The position numbers and the translations under genes were made by a program. The notes beneath the pieces are model-generated. The model was not told where the DNA came from. It searched no databases and was given only the letters and a program-made list of their open reading frames with translations. DNA of 64,000 nt from contig JAEMWC010000615.1 of assembly GCA_016490735.1 (NCBI GenBank), positions 385,001 to 449,000 of the forward strand. The letters run 5' to 3'. Every line of letters begins with the position of its first letter. The first letter of the stretch is position 1. The stretch comes from Pachyseris speciosa. Taxonomy: Eukaryota > Cnidaria > Anthozoa > Scleractinia > Pachyseridae. Positions 22,655 to 31,840 of this stretch are shown piece after piece.

Positions 22655-24485
22655 TCCTCGCCTACTAAACTACTCAAATGTTCAAGTGCTGTAATAGCCC
22701 CTGTTCTTACACACATACTTAATACGTCTATCAGATTAGGGACTTATCCATTAAAGCTTAAAATGGCTAAAATTACACCTGTGTTTAAGGGTGATGATGA
22801 TACGGATGTAAACAACTATAGACCCATCTCTTTACTCTCAAATTTTAATAGAGTATTTAAGAAAATAATTTACAAAAGATTAACGAGCTATGTAGAAAAA
22901 CATGACCTTTTGTATTCCTCACAATATGGTTTTCGTAAGGGGCATTCAACCCAGCATGCAATACTTCATATTGTAAACGATATACAGTCAAACATGAATC
23001 AGCGTTTGTTTTCCTGTGGAGTATTCATTGATCTTAAAAAAGCTTTCGACACCGTTGATCACGATGTTTTGCTTGATAAGCTCAATCACTATGGCTTTCG
23101 TGGAATAATTAATGATTGGTTCTCCTCGTATCTCAAAAATCGTACCCAAACAACGCAAGTAGACCATCATATATCAGATAAGGCCGTTGTTGAATGTGGA
23201 GTTCCTCAACGATCAGTTCTTGGACCATTGCTTTTCTTGCTTTATGTCAACGACATCCACAGATGCTCAAATAAATTAGGGTTTTACCTCTTTGCAGATG
23301 ACACTAACATTCTCTATGCGGACAAAAATTTGAAAGATCTTGAAACAACAGTCAACTACGAACTTCAAAACCTTTATCACTGGCTGACAGCCAATAAACT
23401 AACTCTTAATATAAAAAAATCCAACTTTGTAATATTTCATCCTTACCAAAAGCGACTTACTTACCAACCAAAACTTTGCATGTTTGATAATGAAAAGAAT
23501 AAATATATTCATCTCGAGTCTAAAGTCTATATAAAATATCTCGGCGTTCTCATTGATCAGAATCTCTCTTGGAATATCACATTGATTCTATTCTTACAAA
23601 AATTAGCAAAAATGTTGGGCTGATTGCAAAGCTACGCCACACTGTACCTCGACCAATACTTTTGAATATCTATAAGTCACTAGTTCAGCCATATTTAACC
23701 TACGGTCTTGCTGCCTGGGGCCAGGCATGCAAGACTTATCTTAATAAAATTTTAATTCTTCAGAAAGAGCTCTTCGCTTATTGTACTTCACAGACTGGCA
23801 TGACCATGCAATTCCTTTATTTCTCGAAGCAAACGTCCTACCAATAACTTTTCTTTATTATGAATCGGTATCAACCTTAATGTATGATATCAATAATAAT
23901 AAAGCCCCAACAAATATTCTAAATTTATTTCAGAAAACGCGTAATATTCACTCATACAATACACGATCGTCTACATCTGGAAAGTTCGCTGTTAAAAGTT
24001 CTAGACTCGAAATACTAAACAATTCCGTTTCTCGACTCGGAGTAAAACTGTGGAATAAGATACCACGCTATATAACGGATCTTCCTAAAAAAAACTTTCA
24101 AATGAGTTCTTCGCAAATTTTTATTTGATATTTTAGAAAAGGAGGATGACTATATTCAAATCCCCATGATCATTAAAAAAGTAGGTACATAGATCCAGTT
24201 TTTAATCTCTTTAATTAATGTTTGTTTTTTTTTTTCCTCATTGTATGTCAGTAAGCGCTGTGTTAACTACATCTTCGTTTAATTTATTTATCTGCAAGGC
24301 TTGTTTTAATTTAAGGACCTTTTTTTTTGTTTTTTTTTTTTGTTTTTTTTTGTTTTGTTTCTTAAGCTACTCATCTGAGTTGTATATGTATTTGTCTTGC
24401 CCCGCCACGACTAGCTTCTCAGCTATTTGCGGGGCAAACTACCCTTAACTTTTATATGTAAAGATAAATAAAGTTGTTGTTGTAC

Positions 24486-24520
<35 letters not shown>
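22655..24520 (+). mobile_element. 5'-truncated LINE inside PolB
   Basis: A non-LTR reverse transcriptase starts abruptly at its N-terminal palm region and contains NNYRPISLLSNF, FIDLKKAFDTVDH, GVPQRSVLGPLLF (Arg where Gly is usual) and the catalytic FADDTN (about 23298). A frameshift near 23585 and another near 23850 lead into the C-terminal region (YNTRSSTSGKFAV; GVKLWNKIP, about 23940-24060). The 3' UTR has T-rich runs and a CCCCGCC/GCGGGGC pair (24395-24440). The element ends in a (GTT)n tail at about 24474-24520. No endonuclease domain is present. The RT reads on in frame from the polymerase segment to its left. Confidence 0.9.
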
Positions 24521-25098
24521 ACAAAGAAACGAAGCCAAGCTAAAAATAAATTTGAAAAAGACTTCTACAAACTATGAATAACTCCGTCTTTGGAAAGACT
24601 ATGGAAAACCTTTATAAAGGAGTAAATGTAAGGCTTTTAACAGATGAAGAGAAGTCAGTGAAGCTAGCTTCAAAGCCGAGTTTTGTAAGTGATAAGATCT
24701 TCGATCAAACGTTCGTAGCTGTACATAAGATTAAAGAGGTTCTAACTCTTAATAAACCGGCTTATGTTGGGTTTAGTGTTTTAGATCTGTCTAAAGTGTT
24801 GATGTATGAGTTTCATTACGATTACATTAAACACCTGTACGGTGATAAAGCTAATCTTCTTTTTACTGATACAGATTCTATGACTTATGAGATTGAAACT
24901 GAAGATATTTATCAAGACTTTTGGGAAGATAGGGATATATTCAACAACAGTGATTATCCAAAAGATTCTAAATTTTATGATGATTCAAACAAAAAAGTTA
25001 TCGGTAAATTTAAGGATGTTTTGATGATAAGCGATATATTCATGAAGGTGGAACAACAAGTTATGCTTATTGGCAATACCGAATTTCAAAAAAAGTGA
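24521..25098 (+). pseudogene. Protein-primed family B DNA polymerase, C-terminal part
   Basis: PolB coding resumes right after the LINE tail: FEKDFYKL, then the motif B region MNNSVFGKTMENL, then motif C with the catalytic TDTDS (about 24868), and a KxIGKFKD thumb-type block near the end. The 174-codon frame 24574-25098 is uninterrupted and polymerase catalytic residues are preserved, unlike the exonuclease. It stops at 25098, shorter at the C-terminus than relatives, so the tail may be truncated. Together with 19688-22654 this is one gene cut by the LINE. Confidence 0.88.
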
Positions 25099-25134
25099 TA
25101 TTTTAAAGAAATATCAAACTTGCATAAATAAAGA

Positions 25135-25287
25135 TGGGTAATCTATTATCAAAATTTTTGAAAGAATATGATGATGAAGATTTGTTTGATTTGCTTGCAC
25201 CTGGATATGGATATTTTTGTGGGAATGGTATAATAAAAGCACAAAACATATTAAGAGAGACAATAGCGAATTCAAAAAAGTATTAAA
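25135..25287 (+). CDS. Small ORF with N-myristoylation-type start
   Basis: This 50-codon frame starts MGNLLSKFLKEYDDEDLFDL and ends in TIANSKKY. Gly2 with Ser6 and Lys7 fits the N-myristoylation consensus, and an acidic stretch follows. It begins 36 bp after the PolB stop on the same strand. I recognise no family. If real, it could be a membrane-associated viral accessory protein; equally it may be chance. Confidence 0.35.
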
Positions 25288-25339
25288 AACGATTGAGAAA
25301 TTAGGTAAAGCTAGTTTAGGTCGGTTTGGAATTCATAAC

Positions 25340-25690
25340 CGCTTTGAACCGGTTGTAACCAGGTATGACCGGTTTGAGGTGTAACCGGTTTGGACTGGTT
25401 GAAACAGGCTATGACCGGTTACTTAACGTAAAATTATTAATAAGAAATTACGATAGTTTTAATGAGGGATTTAACTCCTTTAAAGAGAAACCATCGTTAA
25501 TATTCTCGATGAATTGTTATGAATTTAATATGACATCTAATTTAACGTACACACGTTAATTTTAATAGGATTCTCGTTAAGTTAACGTACATACGCTAAT
25601 GTTAATAGCGTTCTTGTTAACTTAACGTGTATACGCTAATTTTAATGAGGTTCTCGTTAAACAGTTTAACGAGAAATTTTGACGTGAAAA
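25340..25690. repeat. Repeat-rich right flank of provirus
   Basis: Two simple arrays follow the last viral ORF. At 25345-25425 the word ACCGGTT or a near copy recurs about six times. At 25543-25663 three 40-bp units, each TAACGT(A/G)..A..CG(T/C)TAAT, are in tandem, with the internal word TTAACG frequent. They may be subterminal repeats of the provirus, but no inverted partner was found on the left side. Confidence 0.5.
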
Positions 25691-25955
25691 ATCGATAGTT
25701 TTAATAGCTGGCCTGGTACCCCTATGTCCTATACTACTATGATTTAAGGGAATTTTGTCCCAGACAATACATGTAGCATATCCGATTGTTTTTTTTTCCC
25801 ATATTGGTTCGCACTTTTTTTACGTAAGCGTTTTGTTTCGATGCATACCTGATATGGTATTTGTGAACATTACTGGCATATTGAAAATAATTTGAAAACA
25901 GCTTTGGCAGGAGGCCTTTCTGCCCAAGGTACGTATGTACCGTAAGAACATCTGA
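25691..25955. other. No feature recognised
   Basis: AT-rich DNA between the provirus repeats and a leftward LINE. No open frame of note and no clear repeat. Confidence 0.5.
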
Positions 25956-25960
25956 TAAAT

Positions 25961-26825
25961 TTAGCAGGGGAAGTGCACTTTCTGTGTGCTCACCATAAGT
26001 GGTGAAGCACGTTTCCTCATTACCTCGTACACTTCTGTTGGATTAGTGTTTCTTAGCGACACATTCGGCCTGCTTGTTAAGTTATTTGATATGTGCGATA
26101 AATCTGCTGGATAATCATTTTGATTTTGTTCTTTAGTACTTTGAGTACAGATTGTGAAGAAATTATTTAATGTTTCGGCCACCTCTTGAGGATTCCTGAT
26201 GATTTTGTCACCCTCCTTTAATGTTATTCCGCTGTTGTCTACATTCTTTCGGGAATTGACATAAGGCTTTATTGAGCGCGAAAACATCTTTTGATCTGCA
26301 TATTTTTCCGAACACAGCCTCTCAAAATGTATGCGTAGAGATTTTCTTCTCATGCTAACTACTTTGTTGCGCACTAGACGGTAGCCCTCCCAGTCACACT
26401 GGTTGCGTGATCTATTAAATTTTTTCTTTAGCCGGTTTCGTTCCGCCATTTCTCTCCGAATTTCAGGAGTGATAAACTTCGATTCTACTGATGATCGTCG
26501 CTTGAAAGATCGTATTGTGCGTGGTGATCTAACACCTGGTTGTATAACGTCTCCCAGAACCAGTATACATCGTCCATATCATCAAAAACGTATGCAGCAT
26601 GAAAAGGAACTCGACTCAGATCTTTGTGAAAATCATCTGGGTTAAAGGTCTTAAATTTCCGTTTCTTGATGACTACGGCGTTAGCATGTAACATTTTAGT
26701 TTTAAGAACCATGTAAACTAGCAGATGATCAATGATTCCTGTTTCGATAGCGCCAGACGTTCTCATAAACATGGGCAAATTTGAAAGGATGACGTCCAGG
26801 CAAGAAGTTCTAGTTCCTCGACTAG
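25961..26825 (-). mobile_element. LINE fragment (endonuclease end and linker), leftward
   Basis: Two leftward frames, 26485-26778 and 25961-26449, encode the end of an APE-type endonuclease (PMFMRTSGAIETGIIDHLLVY, with the usual SDH reading IDH) and the linker before the reverse transcriptase (RKNVDNSGITLKEGDKII, NPQEVAETLNNFF). The RT itself is missing: the fragment stops at about 25961. The left edge at about 26825 abuts a second LINE in the opposite orientation. Confidence 0.8.
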
Positions 26826-26847
26826 CAGTTAAAGAATCGATGGATCT

Positions 26848-28470
26848 CTTATGCTATCCTCTTAGTACACTGATAAATCATGTTTTAACTTGAACTATGA
26901 TACCACAACAGTGGAAACTTGGCGAGGCCACTCCAATTCTCAAAAAAGACTGTAGCGTATTAAAAACCAACTATCAGCCGCCAACGATTCTACCAGCTTT
27001 CTCAAAGGTTTTCGAAAAAAAATGTTTATTGCCGAATAAGCTCGTATTTTGAACAAATCTATTACAAATATAGGAAATACCACGGCTGCGACTCAGCACT
27101 TCTTAGTCTAACCAAACAATGGAAAAAGAAATCGATAACAACAAATTGATCGGTCTAGTCTCTATGGACTTGTCCAAGGATTGAACTGATTGTTTTGAAA
27201 TTAAAGGAATATGGAGCAGATGAAGCAACAACTACCGTGATAAAAGATTTTTTATCAAATCGATTCAAATTCGATTTTCGAATAGGCAATCTATATGCAA
27301 TGGTGTACCACAAGGATCCGTCCTCGGCCCCATATTATTCAACATCTTTATGAACGATCTTTCATATGTCATTGAGAAGAGCACTCTGTCCACTTACGCT
27401 GATGACACTCAAATATTTTACGCCGACAATGAACTCTCCAAAGTTGAAGAAACAATCAACAGTATCTTATTAGTGCTGATATATGGTTTGCGCAAAATGG
27501 AATGAGGAGGAACAGTTCAAAATATCAGGCGATGGTATTGGGAAAAAACAAAGGAACTGATGAACCAGTGCTCAAGTGTGAAGAGTCACAACTTCCCATA
27601 TCCAACAAAATGGAACTTCTTGACGTGACAATCGATGATAAATTAAATCTTGAAAAGCACATTACTAAAATATGTAGAAAAGTCAGTCAACAGATCGCTT
27701 TTTTGAAAAGGATGCAGAAAATGTTTCCTTTTGAGACTAGAAGGGATCTTTATAAAGCTTTTATTCTGCCACACTTTAATTACTGCTCCGAAACGTTGCA
27801 CATCTGTAATAAGAAGTCAGCTGACAGGTTAGAGTTGGTCAACACACGTGCGCTCCGTTTTGTATTTAGAGATAAGTTCTCGCCTTATGAGGAACTTTGT
27901 AAGCGTATCGGTCTCTCAAGTCTTCGTGAACAGCAATTAGCGAAAATATTGTCCACTGTTTTCAAGATAGTAGCCAGCGATGCAGGACCAACAAGCTTAC
28001 GTGATCTTATAACAGTAAGGTGCTCCACTTATAACCTTAGGGGCACCACAATACTGGATCTTCCAAGAGTAAAATCACCAACTTTCGGCTTAAGATCATG
28101 GAGATACGCTGCATCGAAATTGGGGAACGCTATACAGGACGAGTCTCGAAAGATACAAACATACACTACTTTTAAAAACTACTTAAAAACATTAGATCTC
28201 ACGGGACTCTGAGTGCGATGAGGATCTATCCTTGATTACATTTACTGTTTTTAATGATCACATTTTTTACACATTTTACTTGGCGACAACATTGTTAAAT
28301 TCTTATATTTTAATATTAGCTAGTTCTTAATCTTAATTTATGTAAATTTATATACCTTCACAAGGCTTTTATAATTTCTTTTTTCTCTTTTTATCTCGTG
28401 GCGTACCTGTAAACTAGCTTTTTAGCTAAGCGTACTGACCACGTTAAATATATTGATTGATTGATTGATT
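26848..28470 (+). mobile_element. LINE fragment (RT and C-terminal domain), rightward
   Basis: The RT starts at about 26860 in broken frames, with NGVPQGSVLGPILFN (about 27300) and YADDTQIFYAD (about 27398). An intact 236-codon frame (27502-28212) covers the thumb and C-terminal domain with FILPHFNYCSETLH and STYNLRGTTIL. The 3' UTR contains GGCGTACC...GACCACG and the element ends in a (TTGA)n tail at about 28447-28470. Frameshifts near 27055 and 27190, plus a stop near 27500, kill the RT. CR1/L2-type is the likely group. Confidence 0.88.
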
Positions 28471-28731
28471 GTTGATGTGATTGGTCAATGAAGTCGTTAT
28501 GCTACTGGTTGTCTGTCAGTTAAGCCATGATGTTATTGGCTGTGAAGTCTACAAACTGTGATTGGTGCGTTTCGATCCATCTTTTGTTAGTCAAATGCGT
28601 CGGAAGATCGTGCTTCACTTAGTTATGATTTGACTCCTGGGCTCAAACCAGTTTCGATTTTACGTTCACTAGGACGACAGAGCGATTGACTTGCTAACGA
28701 TTACATCAGTTACGCAAGCAACGTCAGACTA

Positions 28732-28839
28732 GCTTGCATACAGGCTCTTCATTTGGACGATTCAGAGAGGTTGGCGCTCGGTCAAATACGCAAAAATCCT
28801 CTCCGTATTGCCCAAATGAAGAGCCTGTATGCAGGCTAA
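28732..28839. mobile_element. MITE with perfect 21-bp inverted repeats inside PLE leader
   Basis: GCATACAGGCTCTTCATTTGG near 28737-28757 is exactly reverse-complemented at about 28811-28831, with slightly imperfect extensions outside. The ~105-bp element interrupts a PLE leader whose uninterrupted form is seen at 43456-43495 (GCAACGTCAGAGGAATAC). AACGTCA on both sides may be the target duplication. Confidence 0.8.
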
Positions 28840-30545
28840 CGTCAAACGAATGCGAAACAACTCTGGATCAACCACCGCTGCAAAGATCTTGGTGTTTTTC
28901 CGGCTGGAAACACAAGAGGCTATCCAGATCGTTAAAGCCACCTGCAGACAACTGATCCGAGCGCGGATTAACGACTGTCAAAGAAGACTGAACCGTTACA
29001 ACGACAAACTACAGAAACTATTTGACCAACTAAAACAACATGTACCGACTAACTTACTAGATGTTGTAAGAAACATTGCCGACCAACGAGCTAACAAAAT
29101 CACTGACCAATGCCGCACTAACACACAACTAAAACGAACTCGACTACAACGTACTAAAGACAAACAGCGACACAGAACAGACGCGAACTGGGTCAGAAAT
29201 ATCTCTTCCCTTCCCTTAGACAAGACTGAAACTCAGGTACTCTCTTACAGACTTAAACACTCAGTGACGCCTAAACGTGTACCGATCGGGGACATTGTAT
29301 CTGGTGTTGAGGCGGCTCTGTCTCGTCCAAGAGAACTATTCGAACCGACCACGGATAACATCAGGAGTAGAATAGCTTTGACTATACAATCAGCCTCTCT
29401 CACAGACAATAACCTGACTGGAGACAAACCACAAGCACTTAAACGACTGAAAAACGACAATGACATTTGTTATACCTCCCGCTGACAAAGGATGAGATAC
29501 TGTTGTTATGGACAAGAAAGACTATCATGACAAAATGGACGCCCTTGTTAACGACAAGCAGACTCACGAACTACTTAAACGAGACCCGACGCCACAACTT
29601 CAGCGAAAACTCAACGGAAAGCTACTTTCACTTAAGAAAACTGACGTAACTGACATTCGACGCTACAACAGACTGAAGTGCCACGTACCACAACCACCGA
29701 AGCTTTACGGAATGCCAAACTACACAAACCTAGCATACCTATGCGACCCATATAGTCTCGTTCTCTGGCTCACCAACTTACCAACTGTCTAAATACCTGA
29801 CTACAATACTGAAACCGCTGACTGACGAGTCACGATCGAAACTACAGTCTACTGAAAACTTTATTGACGCCATTAAGACATACATCATCACATCACATTA
29901 TTTACCCTCGGATTTTAGAGTAGCTTGTGCAGCTAATATCTCCCGAGCATTTAATCATCAGATGATAGATAGACCATCACACCGGGAACTACGAACTACT
30001 AAGACAGAAAAGTACCTGACGACGTACTTCAAACTAGTGTCTTTTGATGTGAAATCACTGTTCACCAGTATTCCCCTCCAACTGGCTCTAGACTTCACTG
30101 AGACCGTCATCAAGAACTCCACGTTACCACTGCCATTAGCAACAGAAGACTTAATGGACTCACTGAACCTTTGCCTTACGTCTGCCTACTTTCAGTACAA
30201 CAGCAAACACTACAAACAGTCGCAAGGAACGGCAATGGGCTCACCAGTTTCCGTTGTTGCAGCAGAGATAGTCATGCAAAACAACGAGGAACAAGCCCTT
30301 GCGAATTACGAACGAACGCTACCTCTCTGGCTACGTTACGTCGACGATACCTTCACAGCTGTACACAAACACAAACACGAACACCTCAACAGACAGAACA
30401 CCCACATACAGTTTACCAAGGAGATCGATGAAAATGGTAAGATACCTTTCCTAGACTGCCTAGTTAGCTGTGACAACAACAGAGTACGGACAACAGTTTA
30501 CAGAAAACCTACACATACTGACAGACTAGTTGACGAATCATCTTA
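28840..30545 (+). pseudogene. Penelope-like reverse transcriptase, N-terminal region and RT
   Basis: The N-terminal 218-codon frame (28829-29485, first codons from the MITE) is Arg/Lys/Gln-rich and leads to IPPADKG, where a TGA replaces a codon at about 29492. RT follows in several frames: MDKKDYHDKM, a PKLYG.PK-type block, FKLVSFDVKSLFTSIP, GTAMGSPVSVV and the catalytic LRYVDDTF (Asp pair at about 30343). The TAMGSP and YVDDT motifs are diagnostic of PLE RT. The frame continues into YRKPTHTDRLVDESSY, then is cut by a solo LTR at 30546. PLEs copy RNA into the genome using RT with a GIY-YIG nuclease. Several stops make this copy inactive. Confidence 0.88.
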
Positions 30546-31070
30546 TGTTACGTATGGAAATTGCTTTTAAGCGTTGCGTGACTGTCTGGAACATTCTTGC
30601 GTGTCTAGAGTATTCTCCAATATTAATTAGGCATATCTTTACATCACGTCAGCATGAATCAGCAGTTTTCGTCAGTTACTTAATTTGTAAAATGTTGTAA
30701 TGCTACTAATTTTAGCCTGTTTAAGAAAGTTCTAGAATTTTATATAAAAGCTATATTAGCCGCCGAGCTAGAAATTCAGTGTAATCGAATCGATTGATCG
30801 AATAGTATTTGCAAGCGGTGAGGCCGTGTTTATTCAAGTGTGACGGAGGTCGTGTTTATATTTGGCAGAGGCCGTGTTTATTCAAGTGAGTTGTTTGACG
30901 GAGGTCGCGTTTTTAACTCTCAAGCCAGGAGGAGCTGTGAGTGTGTAAAAGTGTCTTAAGCAGTAATCACTACGTTCTTGTGGAATAAATCGTTGTTGCT
31001 GTTCCGACATCCCTGCGTTCTGTTTGGATTTCAAACTACATTCTTCCGGTCACATCACGAACTCGTAACA
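30546..31070 (+). mobile_element. Solo LTR with 5-bp target duplication
   Basis: This 525-bp element begins TGTTACG and ends CGTAACA, a perfect 7-bp inverted pair with the TG...CA form of LTRs. TCTTA directly flanks it on both sides (30541-30545 and 31071-31075). A TATA-like TTTATATAAAAG is at about 30740 and AATAAA at about 30984, giving promoter and polyadenylation signals in the + direction. No internal region remains, so it is a solo LTR of a Gypsy- or BEL-type element that excised by LTR recombination. It splits the PLE ORF cleanly. Confidence 0.92.
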
Positions 31071-31331
31071 TCTTACAACCCTACTTCACACAAAGCCACG
31101 ACAAACGGACCTTAACGAGACGAGCGCAGCTAGTTTGCGACTCACGCGACAGTTTAGCAGACGAACCAAATACTTATACAACGTTTTCAGTAAAAACAAC
31201 TTCAACATCGACTTTATTAGACGCAACGCTTACAGGACAGAACCAAACACTACGAACGCTAAACCGACACCAAAAATGGCTGAAATTTTAACGTAAAACT
31301 GAGTGAACACAAACGAACGACGAGAAATGGT
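31071..31331 (+). pseudogene. Penelope-like ORF, post-RT region with nuclease deleted
   Basis: Coding resumes after the LTR with NPTSHKATT and FSKNNFNIDFIRRNAY, the connector after PLE RT. It then passes at about 31275 directly to LSEHKRTTRNG, which in relatives lies beyond the GIY-YIG catalytic core. The Cys-rich lead and the YIGETGR block, present in the other fragments here at 17.2-17.9 and 35.1-35.4 kb, are missing. This is an internal deletion of ~100 codons inferred by comparison with family order. Confidence 0.65.
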
Positions 31332-31643
31332 CACATTTTTATTTTATTTATTTTTTATTTTATTAGCTTCGCCAGAGACCTAGTAGGGACACTACAACAG
31401 CGTGCGCCAATTACTGTAGGCCCGTAACTGCAAATCCCTCCCCCGTAACCACATTCTAGTAGAGATAGACCACTACACCGGAGACAACGTCCCCTACTTT
31501 TTTCGAACAGTGCGTGGGTTCTTTAACGTCCCACAGAATCAATTATGAAGAGTTGTGAGACGGGTCCTACGGTTTATCGTCCTTATCCGAGTAGACTAGA
31601 AAGTCTAACCATTTGCAGATATCATTACAAAGGCAGAGACATC
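31332..31643. repeat. SINE-like or 3' repeat fragment inside PLE
   Basis: The PLE reading frame (…RTTRNG, then NNNINEQHLLTNH) is interrupted by ~312 bp that start with a T/A-rich run and contain TAACGTCCCACAGAATCA and GGTTTATCGTCCTTATCCGA. I associate this sequence with a very common cnidarian dispersed repeat, from memory. No polymerase III boxes are visible in this portion. Confidence 0.5.
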
Positions 31644-31840
31644 AACAATAACATTAATGAGCAACATTTACTGACTAACCACACAATCGGCTGGGACGCT
31701 GCTAAATGCATTACTTACTGTACTAACTACCACCAACGGATCCTACTGGAAAGTTGGTTTACTAACTTAGAAGAAACACCACTAATCGTTGCCAACAACA
31801 ACAACATGCTTTACTTGCCCATTTAGTGACATTACAGACA
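31644..31840 (+). pseudogene. Penelope-like ORF, C-terminal end
   Basis: This is the last part of the PLE protein. LTNHTIGWDAAKCITYCTNY, RILLESWFTNLEETP and a final CQQ-like tail fit the region after the GIY-YIG core in other PLEs. It ends at about 31826, followed by the leftward LINE. The line of the ORF is preserved on both sides of the 31332-31643 insertion. Confidence 0.75.

Noticed and set aside
24218..24448. 76-codon Phe-rich ORF
   Set aside because: T-rich 3' UTR of the LINE read in frame; no domain.
25345..25663. CRISPR-like array
   Set aside because: Short contiguous tandem units without unique spacers, in an animal genome context.
28996..29466. Leftward ORFs opposite the PLE N-terminal region
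   Set aside because: Low-complexity Ser/Leu/Cys-rich antisense of an Arg/Gln-rich PLE frame.
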